Below are positions 37,540 to 48,100 of a stretch of DNA of 64,000 nucleotides, in pieces. Both the position numbers and the translations under genes were made by a program. The DNA lies in the NCBI GenBank assembly GCA_026636295.1, contig CP089454.1, positions 744,001 to 808,000 of the forward strand, written 5' to 3'. How positions within the stretch are numbered: position 1 is the stretch's first letter; every line of letters starts with the position of its first letter. Below the pieces are notes generated by a model that saw nothing but the letters and a program-made list of their open reading frames with translations, was not told the DNA's origin and did no database searches. Origin of the DNA: Medakamo hakoo. Lineage: Eukaryota; Chlorophyta; Trebouxiophyceae; Coccomyxaceae.

Positions 37540-39366
37540 ATGACGGACGCTCCGCTGCCCGACTGCGATGCGAGCGACACGCCCTCCACCTCGGCACCCA
37601 ATGGCGTGGGCTGCAGGACCGGCGCGGCGCGGCGCGGCAATGGATCAGGGCCCGGCGCCGGCGGCGCGCTAGCCGCCGACCACGCGCCGACCACGGCGCC
37701 TGTGCAGGCCCTCAGGCCCGGTTCCGCCGCCGCGGCTGCCTTCCTGGCCCACACCGCGTCCACGCTCGTGGACTGGGCGTGCACCTGCCCAACCGACAGG
37801 GACGCGCCCGTGTGTGAGGCCCTCGGGCCGGACGAGCTCGCGGCGGCGTTCACAGCGGCCGGCGCGCCGCCGCTGCGCCTGGCCCGCGGCGCGCCGCCCG
37901 CGTCCCGCCCCGCCCTGGACGCGGCCGTCGCCGCCACCCTGCGCTTCTCCGTGCGCACGTCCCACCCCTGGTACGCCAACCAGCTGTACGCCCGGCCCGA
38001 CCCCGCGGCCCTGGGCGCCGAGTGGGCGGTGGGCGCGGCGGCGGCGGCCGTCCACACGTATGAGGCGTCGCCTGTGTTCACGCTGGCAGAGGGCGCGTGC
38101 CTGGCCGCCCTGGCCGACCGGGTGGGCGGGCCGTACGCGCGCGCGCACGACGGCCTGTTCCTGCCGGGCGGGTCCGCCGCCAATGCGGCGGCCCTGGCCC
38201 TGGCGCGCGTGGCGGCGGACCCGGCCGTCCGGTCGCGCGGCGCGGGGGGGCCCGGCGCCCCCGCCCTCGTCGCCTTTGTCTCCGCCCACGCCCACTTCTC
38301 GTTCGCCAAAGCGGTGGCGGCCATGGGACTGGGTACGGACAATCTCGTGGCCGTGGCCTGCGGCCCTGACGGCGCGATGGACGGCGGCGCGTTGCGGGCG
38401 GCGATGGCCGCCGCCGCGACGGGCGGGCGGCGCCCCTTTTTCGTGGGCGCGACGGCGGGGACGACCGTCCTGGGCGCCTTCGACCCGCTGCCGGAATGCG
38501 CGGCAGCAGCCAAAGACCACGGCGCCTGGCTCCACGTCGACGGCGCGTGGGGCGGCGCGTTCGTCTTCTCGCCCGCCCTGCGGACTCGGTGGCTGGCCGG
38601 GCTGGAGGACGCCGACTCCTGGTCGCTGTCCGCGCACAAGCTGTTGGGCGCGCCGCCGCCGTGCGCCGCGCTCGTCACCCGGCACGCGGGCGCGATGGCG
38701 GCCACGTACGGGTGCAGCAGCGGCAGCGGCGGCGGCGGCGGCGGTGGTGGAGGCGGCGCGGCGCACCACCCCCCCACTGACAAAGCTGGCGCGGCGGGCG
38801 CTGACCACACCCCGGGCGCCGCGCCCTACCTGTACGGCGCGCCCGGCACCCGCCTGCACGCGGGCTTTGACTTGGGCGACCGTGGCCCCGGCTGTGGGCG
38901 GCGAGCCGACGCGTTCAAGCTGTGGCTGCTGTGGGCGGCGGCGGGGGACGCCGGCCTCGCTGAGAGGGCGGAGGCCGCGGCCGCGCTGGCCGTCGCCGCG
39001 GCCGCAGGCGTGGCCGCCCGTGCCCCCGCTCTAGCGCCCGTCTGCCCGCCCTCTGGCGCCAACGCCTGCTTCTGGTACGTGCCGCGGTCGTTGAGGCCGC
39101 TGGACGTGGACGCGGCGCGTGCCGGCCGCCTCCCGGCGGCCGTGGCGGCGACGCTCGCGGCCGCCGCGCCTGCGACCAAGGCGGCGCTCCAAGCCCGCGG
39201 CGGCCCGCTCATCACTTTCACGCCCCGCCCGGAGGGGGGACCACCTTTTTTCAGGCTGGTGTTTCCGTCGGCGTGGGGGGTGGTGACCGAGGGCGACGTG
39301 GGCGCCATGCTGGACGCGGTGATTGCGGCAGGGGACGAGGCGTGTGCGGAGGTGGGAGAGACATGA
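37540..39366 (+). CDS. PLP-dependent group II decarboxylase (GAD/CSAD-like)
   Basis: This single-exon protein has 608 residues and the fold type I PLP decarboxylase pattern: HPWYANQLYARPDPAALG (substrate-side loop), FLPGGSAANAAAL, VGATAGTTVLGAFDPL, HVDGAWGGAF and SLSAHKLLGAPPPCA with the Schiff-base Lys at about 367. HPWYANQL with later HAGFDLGDRGPGCGRRADAFKLWLLW is closest to cysteine-sulfinate/aspartate decarboxylases (CSAD/GADL1) and glutamate decarboxylase-like enzymes. Substrate specificity cannot be read from this. There is a Gly-rich insert after the Lys motif and no calmodulin-binding tail typical of land-plant GAD. The N-terminal 70 residues are low complexity. Confidence 0.82.
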   Translation: MTDAPLPDCDASDTPSTSAPNGVGCRTGAARRGNGSGPGAGGALAADHAPTTAPVQALRPGSAAAAAFLAHTASTLVDWACTCPTDRDAPVCEALGPDELAAAFTAAGAPPLRLARGAPPASRPALDAAVAATLRFSVRTSHPWYANQLYARPDPAALGAEWAVGAAAAAVHTYEASPVFTLAEGACLAALADRVGGPYARAHDGLFLPGGSAANAAALALARVAADPAVRSRGAGGPGAPALVAFVSAHAHFSFAKAVAAMGLGTDNLVAVACGPDGAMDGGALRAAMAAAATGGRRPFFVGATAGTTVLGAFDPLPECAAAAKDHGAWLHVDGAWGGAFVFSPALRTRWLAGLEDADSWSLSAHKLLGAPPPCAALVTRHAGAMAATYGCSSGSGGGGGGGGGGAAHHPPTDKAGAAGADHTPGAAPYLYGAPGTRLHAGFDLGDRGPGCGRRADAFKLWLLWAAAGDAGLAERAEAAAALAVAAAAGVAARAPALAPVCPPSGANACFWYVPRSLRPLDVDAARAGRLPAAVAATLAAAAPATKAALQARGGPLITFTPRPEGGPPFFRLVFPSAWGVVTEGDVGAMLDAVIAAGDEACAEVGET

Positions 39367-39433
39367 CAACATTGTGACGCCACCCCAGCAGCAGACTACT
39401 ACAACAAACATGATTTCGTGTGTGTGCGTGTGC

Positions 39434-40048
39434 TCACACGCGCGGTGCCAGCGTGTACACGTACGCTTCGGGACAGGGCCCTCGCCTCCGCCCGTCCGCC
39501 CACACCTCGGCGACGGACACCGCCCTGAACAGGGGGTCGACCAGGGGCGCGCGCGCGGTCGGGTCGCGGCACGAGGCCAGGAGGAAAAAGCCATCCCTCC
39601 GCAGCACGCGTGCGATTTCAGACAGGGCGGCCCTGGACGGTGCGCCCTCGCCGCAGTCCAAGGCGTCCAGCGTGCCTTTGTCGATCACAAGTGCGAAAGA
39701 GGCGGCCGGGAAGGGGAGCGCGGTCGCGTCTGCCACGGAAAAGGTTGGAGCGGTGGCGGCGCCCTCAGCCGCGGCGCGGGCCGCACGGCGTTCGACAGCC
39801 ACCGCACTCAAATCCGTGGCTGTGACAGGCAAGCCAGTCGTCGACGCGATGTCGTCGGCCAAGCGGCCGCCGCCGCAGCCGAGCTCCAGCACAGGCGAGG
39901 CAGGTGGGAGGGCGAGAGACGCGACGGCGGCGAGGACAGCCGCCACGCCCGGCGGACCGTACCATTCGTCCGCGTCAAAGTCCGCGTCGGACGCGCGAGC
40001 GTACCGCTCATCCCAGTAACTTATCGATCCGTACGGCAGGCCGGCCAT
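39434..40048 (-). CDS. class I SAM-dependent methyltransferase (EEF1AKMT4/METTL13-like)
   Basis: This single-exon protein has 204 residues. The opening YGSISYWDERYARASDADFDADEWYGPP is typical of the METTL13 N-domain and EEF1AKMT4 group, which methylate lysines of elongation factor 1A. The SAM-binding motif I is LELGCGGG at about 54-61, motif II VTATDLSAVAVE, then VADATALPFPAASFALVIDKGTLDAL, where IDKGTLDAL is the group's hallmark. Role as a protein-lysine methyltransferase is therefore inferred from family. The start is at 40048, only 68 bp after the stop codon of the cryptochrome gene on the same strand, so the two may share a transcript. Confidence 0.78.
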   Translation of the reverse strand: MAGLPYGSISYWDERYARASDADFDADEWYGPPGVAAVLAAVASLALPPASPVLELGCGGGRLADDIASTTGLPVTATDLSAVAVERRAARAAAEGAATAPTFSVADATALPFPAASFALVIDKGTLDALDCGEGAPSRAALSEIARVLRRDGFFLLASCRDPTARAPLVDPLFRAVSVAEVWADGRRRGPCPEAYVYTLAPRV

Positions 40049-40116
40049 GCTTTTCTTCTTATTTTTTGGTTGTGCGAATGCGCTCGCGTTTTTTGTTTGC
40101 AACCACCTACTAACTC

Positions 40117-43100
40117 TCACCGCCGCGCCCGCTTGAGCAGCCGGGCAGACGCCCGGCGCCGCCCACCGCCACCACCGCTCTCATCCGCTTCTTCAACCAC
40201 CTCATCATCCTCGGCCCTGGTTGATGGTGCGGCGTCCACGGTCGCCAGCGCCGGTTCGGCCGGCTCGACGGGCGGCGGGCGGCTCGCGACCGCGCGGGGG
40301 CCACCACCACCACCGCCGCTGGCGGCGGCCGTCGCCACCGACGGCCGGGGCGTCGGGCCGCCCAGGACGCCGCCGCCGCCCGCGTTGGAGACGACTTCCT
40401 CCCCACCACAGGACGCGACGGTGCGGACGGGCGCCGGGCGGGATGCGAGGGCGGCGGCGGCCGTGCCTCCACCGCCGCCGCCACCCCGCACGTCGCCCGC
40501 CCCACCGCCGGTGGGCGGGCGCGAGACAGACCCCGTCTGCGTCGCGGCCGGGCCGGGCGGCGGGCGCGCGGCGCCGGCCGACACGCCCACGGGCGCGGCG
40601 GCCATGCGGGCGGCGGCCGCCGCCGTCGCGGCCGCGGACGGTAAGGCGGGCGCCGGGCCCGTGCCCGTGCCCGTGCCGCCGCGCGCGCCGCTCCCCCCGC
40701 CGCTGCCGCCGCCGAGCGACAGCACAAACGGCCCGACCGTCCGCGGGTGGGCCGGCCGGCCGCCCTGCCCGCTGCCGCCGTCACCACCACCACCCCCGCT
40801 CACGGTCTCAGCCGCTTCAATGGCCGCCGCCGCTTCCATCAGCCCCGTCGCGGCGGCGGCCGGCGAGACGATGGGCAGCGGGTAACAGCCGTCGGGGCCC
40901 AAGTCCACGCCCGCGTCCGCCAGGACGGGCGCCGGCGCCGCCCAGGGCGCGTGGATCCAGGCGTCGGGCAGGCGGGCGAGGGCGGGCAGCCAGCGCCGGA
41001 CGTACCGCCCGGCCGGGTCGTACCGGCCGGCTTCACCCCGCCCGACGGCGCGGGCGATGGCCGACGGGTCGCCCGTCCCGCCGCCGCTGCCCGCCGCCAC
41101 GCCGCCGCCGCCGCCGCCCCCGCACCCGCCGCTCGCCGCCAGGCCGGCCGCCTCGCTCCCGCCCAGCCCGCCCGTCACGTCCACCATGTAGGAAAAGGGG
41201 TGGGCGTCCGCCAGCCCGCCGCTGACGTACTGCCAGCCCAGGACGCAGCACTCCAGGTCGGCGTCGACGAGCGCGTCCCAAAAATGTTTCAGCCCCCACT
41301 GCCAGGGCAGGCGCAGGTGCTTGACGAGGAAGGACGCGCAGACGACGCGCGCCCGGTTGTGGAGCCAGCCCGTCGCCCACAGCTCCCGCATGCCCGCGTC
41401 GACGAGCGGGTAGCCCGTCCGGCCCTGGCGCCAGGCCTTGAAGGCGCGCTGGTCCAGGCGCCAGGGCGCGGCGCGCAGGTGCGCCAGCAACGCCCGCTCG
41501 TGCGAGAACGGGTAGTGGAAACACAGGTAGCGGGCGTACTCCCGGAAGCCGACCTGGCGCAGGAAGGCGGACGCGGCGGGGCACGCCCGCCAGGCGGCGT
41601 GCTCGTCGTCTTCAACGGTGGCGGACGGCTTGGTGGGCGGCGGCAGCGGCGGTGGCGGTGGTGGTGCTTCAGCGCCTGGGTGCGGGTCGCTGCCCCCGCC
41701 ACCACCGCCGCCGCTGCCCGTGGCAGGCCCGGGCGGGGACGGCGACTCGGCCGCCGAGCCGGCCGGGTGTGGGGGTGGGAAGGGCGGCGCGACAGCCGCC
41801 GCCGCAGCCGGGGCGCGTGGGCTGGCCTCGCTGCCGGCCGCGGCCGGACCGGGCGGGCGCCGACTCCCCGCGCCGCCACCACTCCCACCCCCACCCCCAC
41901 CACCCACCGCCAGCCGTGCGCCCGCCCGCGTCACCAGCCGGGCCACCGCCCGCACCGACACCTCACCCCAGTGCAAGTGAGGGGACAGGCGGGACGTCGA
42001 CGCCCGGTCCGCTTTGGCCCGGTCGGCGTCAAAGGCCGCGAGCCGGTCGGCCACAAACGCCCGCAGCGCGCCGTGCGCGCCGCGCGACCCCGGCGTCCAG
42101 GCGTGGGCCAGCTGGGCGTTGGAGTGCGCTTCCTCGGGCGTGAGCAGGCCGACGTCGTCCAGGGACAGGCCCGCGTCGTCGGGCGAGAAGCCGGGCGGCG
42201 GCGGCGGGAGTGGGGCGGGCGGCGGCGGGGCGGGCGGCGGCCACGGCCGCGCGCCCGGCCCAGACGCGGCCGCCCAGTATTCTTCAAACGTGGCGTACGG
42301 GGTGCCGTCGGGGGAGAGGACATCCCAGGGCTCGCGCAGGACGTCACCGTTGAAGGACTATGTTTTTTGTAGTTTTGGTGGGGAAACCAGTGAGCGGTTT
42401 CCCCATCAGTGCATCGATCCACCCCGTCCATCCACCCACCCCACTCTCACACGTCCCCCGCCCCGGCCCCGGCCGTCCCAGCCCTCCCCCCCCCCCCTCA
42501 CCTGGACCCACAGCCCGTCGCCCGCCAGCCCGGCCTTGACCTCATCATCCCGGACCAGGGAGATGGGGTCGTACAGGTGGTTGAAGACCAGGGCGGTCGC
42601 GCCCGCCTCGGCCGCGAGGCGGCGCAGGGCGGGGAGCGAGGACGGCGCCCGGCGCAGGACGAGGCGACCGCCCAGCGCGCCCAGGTCGGCGTCCAGCGCC
42701 GCCAGGGACTGGCGCAGCCACCAGCGGGAGCACCTGCCCGGCTGGAACTGGCCTTCTTCTTCCGGCGCGTAGATGAAGACGGGGACCTGTGGTGTGGAGA
42801 GGGAGGGGGGGGGGGGGGGGGGGGGGCGGGTGTGGTGAGGGTGTGGGTCGCACAGGGCGAGCGCCAGCGACTGTGCCCCCCTGCGAGCGCGCGCGCACGC
42901 CGGGGAAAAAACTCACGATGTGGCGGGCGTGCGCTGCCGCCGTCGCCAGGGCCGGGTTGTCCGCAACGCGCAGGTCGCGTCTAAACCAGACCAAGACGGT
43001 GCCGGTCAGGGCGGACGGCCCACCGGCGGCCGGCGCGGCGTCGACGGCCGATGGCGGCGCGGCATGCGTGGGCGCAGCGGCCGCTGCGCACGCGCCGACG

Positions 43101-43168
43101 GGCGCCGGGATGCCGCCCCCGGCCTCACCCTCCCGTGCGGCGAGGGTGGCGTGGCTGTCCTCGTCCAT
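40117..43168 (-). CDS. CRY: plant-type cryptochrome with Cys at the FAD N5 position
   Basis: This is a blue-light receptor of the photolyase/cryptochrome family. Exons are 42917-43168, 42502-42786 and 40117-42357 (phase 0 throughout, GT-AG), giving 925 residues. The photolyase domain has VLVWFRRDLRVADNPAL, APEEEGQFQPGRCSRWWL, FNHLYDP and FNGDVLREPWDV. The FAD domain has GYPLVDAGMRELWATGWLHNRARVV, LPWQWGLKHFWD and GWQYVSGGLADAH. The plant-type closing is YVRRWLPALARLPDAWIHAPW. The Trp triad is present. Four residues before the FAD-proximal Trp 554, plant cryptochromes have Asp (D396 in AtCRY1); here it is Cys 550. The C-terminal extension of about 250 residues is Gly/Pro/Ala-rich with an acidic patch. 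Two Gly/Pro inserts interrupt the FAD domain. Confidence 0.88.
42805..42826 (+). repeat. G22 homopolymer in cryptochrome intron 1
   Basis: A run of 22 G on the plus strand, hence C22 in the transcript. It lies close to the 3' splice site of the 130-nt intron, where it can act as the pyrimidine tract. Confidence 0.9.
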
Positions 43169-43267
43169 GCAGGGGCGGGACGGGCCGGGTTTGCGCCGGC
43201 GCGTGTGTGTTTTTCGGGACTGTCGGAATGAAGGGAGTGGCGAGGGAGGGACCTCGCGTTGTTTTTT

Positions 43268-44986
43268 TCACCTTACAGCCAGGCCGACCACCTCCACTCT
43301 CCCGGCCCCCGCCCGCACGGCCAGCACCGCGCCCACGCCCGCACCAGCCGTCCCATCCGCCAGGGCTGCAACAGGCGGCAGGGGGGCGTCCTCTGCCTCT
43401 TCAGCGGCGCGGCCCACGGGCAGCACGCCCACCAGGCGGGGCGCGAGGACGGGCGCGGGGGAGACCGCAAGCAGGGCGACGCCCGCGCCCTTCCCACCGC
43501 CCTCCGGGTCGAGCGCCAGGGCGAGGCGGCCGGCGCGCGGCGCCCAGGCCAGGCCGGCCAGCCCCCGGCCCGACACGCCCGGCGGCAGTCCCACCGGCAG
43601 GAGGTGGGCGGCGAGGCACGGCGGCGGGCGGGTGAAGGCCAGGGACGCGAGGGCGCCGCCGCCGCCGCCGCCCCCGCCCCGCCCGCCCGCCCCACCCGCC
43701 TGCTTGCCGCCCAGGGCAAAGGCTAAGAGGGCAGCATCCCCGGCCGGACTCCACGCCGCGCCGACCAGCCTGCCCCCGCCCGGCGGCCCTTCCGGCCAGG
43801 CGGCGACGCCCCACCGGCCCGTCTCCCACACCGCCAGGCCGCCTCCCGGCCCACCCGCCAGCAGCCGCCCACCGTCGGGCGACCAGGACAGCAGCGTGTG
43901 GCCGCCCGCGTTGCGCGGCGGCGACCCGGGCGCGGGGCGGGACAGGGCGAGGCCGGCCGCGACGACCGTCGGCGCGCCGCGCGCGGCCTCCCACACGCAC
44001 ACGGCCGCCGGCGCGGCGCCGCCCGCGACGGCCAGCAGGCGGCCGCAGGGCGACCAGGCCAGGGCGGAGACGGGTCCGGCCGAGCCGGCCGGGAAGAAGC
44101 GGGCGGTCGGCGGCGGGGGCGGGGGCGGGCACCGGCCGCCGCCGCTGGAGCCAGGGGGGGGGCCGGGCCAGGCCCACACCACCGTCCCGGCTTCGCACCC
44201 GACGGCCAGGGCGCTGCCGCCCCCCGCACACGGCCGCCAAGCCAGGCAGGTCACGCGTCGCTGGAACGCGTGGGCCAGGACGGCCGTGGGCGGGGGGGCG
44301 GGGGGTGGGCCGGAGCAGTGGTGGGCCGGAGGCAGGTCAAACACGGCCACCCGCCCCACCCCGTCCGCCGCCGCCAGGCGTGGGCGGGCCGGGTGCCAGG
44401 CCAGGGGTGGAGGGGAGGGGGGCACGCCCGCCGGCGGAGACGCGGGCACGGGCCAGGGCAGGCCCGCAGACGCGGCGGCGGCCGCGGCCGCGTCGACCGC
44501 GCGCGCCCAGGCGGCCCGGGCGGTGGTCAGTGCAGACGCGAGCGGCCCGGGCGGCGGCGGCGGCGGGCTTCCCTCACCCCTTGTCGCCGCAGCCGCGGGC
44601 GGCGCTCCCGTGGCCGTCAGAGTGGGCGCGTAGCCGGCGACGTGGGCCGCCGCGTCGGCGGGCGGGAAGGCGAGGACGGGGTAGAGCGGCTGTGTTGTGG
44701 AGTGGTGGAGTGGAGGGCAGGAGGGGTTGATGGGGGAAAAGGGAGGAGCATTGAGACGCGCGCGGCCGAGTGTGTTTTCGTTTCCCTGCCGGCCGCGCAG
44801 CCCTCTCCCACGCCCCCTCTCGCGGTGGATGCAACGCACCACCCGCAACCCTCCAGCTCCCGCCGGGATGAGCTGGAAGTCGACCTCCGCGACGATGGAC
44901 GGCGGGCGGAGCGGTGCGGCCACGTCGTCGGCGTTGCTCCGCTTGCCGCCGCCCCGTGCGACGCCGTCGGCGGCGCCCGCGCCCAT
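43268..44986 (-). CDS. AAAS: ALADIN-like nucleoporin (WD40)
   Basis: This is a WD40-propeller component of the nuclear pore. Exon 1 is 44840-44986 and exon 2 is 43268-44689; the intron is GTGCGT...CAG, 150 nt, phase 0, giving 522 residues. WD-like units include LAWHPARPRLAAADGVGRVAVFDL, HAFQRRVTCLAWRPCAGGGSALAVGCEAGTVVWAW, VSALAWSPCGRLLAVAGG, LLSWSPDGGRLLAGGPGGGLAVWE and LVGAAWSPAGDAALLAF. The order LAWHP..., VFDL, HxFQRxVTCLAW+P, LAVGC is characteristic of ALADIN. Another donor (GTGGTG) six nt earlier would remove two residues. The intron is stop-free in frame. The stop codon is preceded by TGTAA. The cryptochrome start lies 99 bp downstream on the same strand. Confidence 0.78.
   Translation of the reverse strand: MGAGAADGVARGGGKRSNADDVAAPLRPPSIVAEVDFQLIPAGAGGLRVVRCIHRERGRGRGLRGRQGNENTLGRARLNAPPFSPINPSCPPLHHSTTQPLYPVLAFPPADAAAHVAGYAPTLTATGAPPAAAATRGEGSPPPPPPGPLASALTTARAAWARAVDAAAAAAASAGLPWPVPASPPAGVPPSPPPLAWHPARPRLAAADGVGRVAVFDLPPAHHCSGPPPAPPPTAVLAHAFQRRVTCLAWRPCAGGGSALAVGCEAGTVVWAWPGPPPGSSGGGRCPPPPPPPTARFFPAGSAGPVSALAWSPCGRLLAVAGGAAPAAVCVWEAARGAPTVVAAGLALSRPAPGSPPRNAGGHTLLSWSPDGGRLLAGGPGGGLAVWETGRWGVAAWPEGPPGGGRLVGAAWSPAGDAALLAFALGGKQAGGAGGRGGGGGGGGALASLAFTRPPPCLAAHLLPVGLPPGVSGRGLAGLAWAPRAGRLALALDPEGGGKGAGVALLAVSPAPVLAPRLVGVLPVGRAAEEAEDAPLPPVAALADGTAGAGVGAVLAVRAGAGRVEVVGLAVR
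43273..43277 (-). terminator. TGTAA signal inside the last codons of the ALADIN gene
   Basis: The end of the frame, GCT GTA AGG TGA, contains TGTAA, so the presumed poly(A) signal lies within the coding sequence. Confidence 0.45.
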
Positions 44987-45190
44987 TGAGCTTGACTGAG
45001 GCGTGGCCTGAGCGGAGGCGTCGGTGCGCTCGTGCGTTCAATTCACAGGACGCGCCTCGTGGCGGCTGCTCCCGTCGGCGACAAAAAAGGAGGCGAAACG
45101 AAGCAGTGGGGGGCGTTCATCCAAACAACCAATTGCCGGCGGGCGCCGTCGCTGCGCTCCTAGTAACAAAAACGCGCCGTGCAGGCCGCC
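44987..45190. promoter_or_regulatory. 204-bp divergent promoter of ALADIN and UTP21
   Basis: This short spacer lies between two divergent start codons. Both products act in the nucleus or at its envelope, so shared control is plausible. No named promoter element was recognised. Confidence 0.45.
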
Positions 45191-48100
45191 ATGCCTCGGC
45201 CCGACCCGCCCGCCCGTGCGGACGGGTCCACAGACCCTGCCCCTGCCCATCCCCGCCGCCGTGAAGCCTTGTTTGCGCCCTACCGCTCCCTGGGCGTGGT
45301 GTCGTCGGGCGTGCCGCTCGCGGTGCGCCGCGCCGGGCCCGCGACCTTCGCCACGGCGTCCGTGGGCAAGGCCTGGGTCGTGTACGACTGCGCCAAACTG
45401 AAGACGGCGGTGGTGGGGCCACTGGTGAGTTGGATTGGGTGGTGTGGAAGGGGGGGGGGGGGGGGGGTGCAGGCGGGCTGGACGCGGCGGAAATTTGGGG
45501 ACAGGCTCCCCTCCCGCGGCGGCCGTCGGCGGCTAGGCCCACTCCTCTCTCCGCGCTCAACCCCGTCGTCTCCCCTCCCTCCCCCGCGCCTCTCCCCTTC
45601 ACACCAACAACGCGCACACGCGCACGCAGCTCCCGCACACCATCACCGGCCTCGCCGCGTCCGGTGACGTCACCCTCGCCGTGTCGGGCCGGGCCATCCA
45701 CGCCCACCGCCGCCTGCACGCCGTGGGGAGCTTCCGCCCCCCGCGCGGCTACGGCCGCCCGCGCCACCTGCTCGTGCTGGGCGGCGTCCTCCTGGCCGTC
45801 GCCCGGCGCCGGGCGCCGCACTGTTCCACTCCTACGCCGCAGTGGGCGTTGCTGACCTGGGCCATCGAGCGCGGGCGGGGCGGGCCGGCCCCCACCGCCG
45901 TCCACGCCCTGGCGCCCGGCTTTGTGCCGACGGCGCTGGCCCACCCGCCCACCTACGTCAACAAAGTCCTCATCGGCGGGGCGGACGGCTCCACCCAGCT
46001 GTGGAACTTTGTGGGTGGCGCCTGCCTGCACGCCTCCACCGCGGGCGCGGACGCCGCGGCGGCGGCGGGCGTCGTGGCTGGGACGGCCGCCGGCGCGGCC
46101 CGGCCGGGCGTGCGCGTGCTCGCGCCCGCCCCGGCCCTGGACGTCGTCGCCCTCGGCTTTTCCAACGGGGCGGTCGCCCTGGTCGACATCCGGTCCGACG
46201 CCGTCCTGTCCCTGCTGGTCGACGCGGCGGGCACGGGCGCGGCGGGCGCGGCGGCGGGCGGGCCCGTCGGCGCGTCCGGCGGCGTGCCCCGCCCGCCGCC
46301 GGGCGGCGCGGTCGCCTCGCTGGCCTTTTGCACGGCGCCCGGCCTGCCGCCCCTGCTCGCCGTCGGCGGGTCGTCCGGCTGCGTGGCGCTCTGGGACTGC
46401 GAGGCGGCCCGCCTGGCGGGCGTCCTCCCGTCCGCGCACGCGGCCGGCGCGCCCGTCACCAGCCTGCACTGGTTTGCGGGGGAGCCCCGCCTGCTGAGCG
46501 GCGGGGCGGACAACGCGCTGCGCCAGTGGGTGCTGTCCCCGGGGAGCGGCGCCGCGGCGGCGGCCGCGGCCGCGGGCGCGGCGCCGCTCACCCTCCTCCG
46601 GTCCCGGACAGGGCACGCCGCCCCGCCCGCCCTGCTCCGGTGGTACGGCCCGGACGGCACCCGGCTCCTGTCCGCCGGCGGCGGGCCGCGCGACCGGTCC
46701 CTGCGCCTCGTCTCGGCCATCCAAGACGCCCAGTCCCGGGAGCTGTCCCAGGGGCGGCTGGGGTCCGCGGCCCGGCGGTTGAGGGTGGAGGAGGCCGACC
46801 TGAAGCTGCCGCGCATCGTGGCCCTGGACGCGTGCCCGGTGCGTTCCTTTTTTTTCTCTCGTTTTTTTGTGTGGGTGGGTGGAAAAACAGCGGGCCACCC
46901 TCCCACACACGCACACAGCGCACCCACTCTCTTTTCCCCCGGCCGCGCGCGCGTCTTGTTTCGCTCAAGTGGCGGCCGGGGATGTTCACGCGGTGCCAGA
47001 ACAGATTCGCTGCCGGGCTTTGTGGCGGGGGGAAGGGGGCAGCGCCCTTTCCTCTTCTCGCGCCCTTGTGGAGTGGGCGCTGGGTCGGCCGCCGGCCGGG
47101 CAAGACACACAAAACACGCACGCTCAAAACACTCCCACCCCGAAACAAAAAAAAACAGACGCGTGAACGCGACTGGGCCAACGTCCTGACCGCTCACGCG
47201 GGCGACCCGGCGGCTCGGACGTGGACGGTGCGCGACGGCGCGGCGACGGGGCGGGCCCTGCTGCCGCCACCCCGCCCGGGCGTCCCGCCCCGCACCGCGC
47301 CCGCCACCGCCGTCGCTGTCACGGCGTGCGGCAACTACGCGCTCGTGGGCTCTGCGGCCGGCCACGTCGACCGGTACAACATGCAGAGCGGGCTGTACAG
47401 GGGCGGCTGCACCCGGCCGGGCGTGGCGGCGGCGGGGGAGGAAGGCGCCGCGGCGGCGCCGCGCCCGCGCGCGCGCCGCGCCCACGACGGCGCCGTCACG
47501 GGCCTGGCCCCCGACGCGCCGGGGCGCCGGGCGGTGAGCGTCGGCCTGGACGGCTACTTGCGCCTGTGGGACCTGCGCACAGGCCGGCCGGCGGCGGAAG
47601 TCGAGCTGGGCGCGCCCGCCGGGCGGGTGGCCGCCCACGCCGGCGGCGCGCTGCTCGCCGTCGCACTGGAGCCGGCAGAGGCGCCGCCGGCGGGGGCGCC
47701 GGCCCCGCCCTCCGGCGTCCGCGTCTACGACATCGGCGGGTCGGGGTCGACCGACCCTCCCCGCCTCGTCCGCCGGTTTTTCACGGGGGCGGCGCCGCCC
47801 TTCCGGTGCACGGACCTGGCCTTCTCGTCCGACGGGCGGTGGCTGCTCGCGGCGGGCATGGACGGCTGCGTCCGCGTGGCGGACGTCCCCGCGGGCGCCG
47901 TGCGCCAGGCCGTGCGCCTGGGCGGCCCCGTTGTGTCCCTGGCCCTCTCCCCGGGCGGCGACGTCCTCGCCACCGCGCACGCCGGGCGGCGCGGCATCTC
48001 CCTGTGGTCCAACCAAGCTGTGTTTGGGTCGGCGGGCGCGGCGCCGCCGGCCGGCGAGGCCGCCCCGCCCGTCCGCGTCCGCCCGCCCGCCCTGGTCTCT

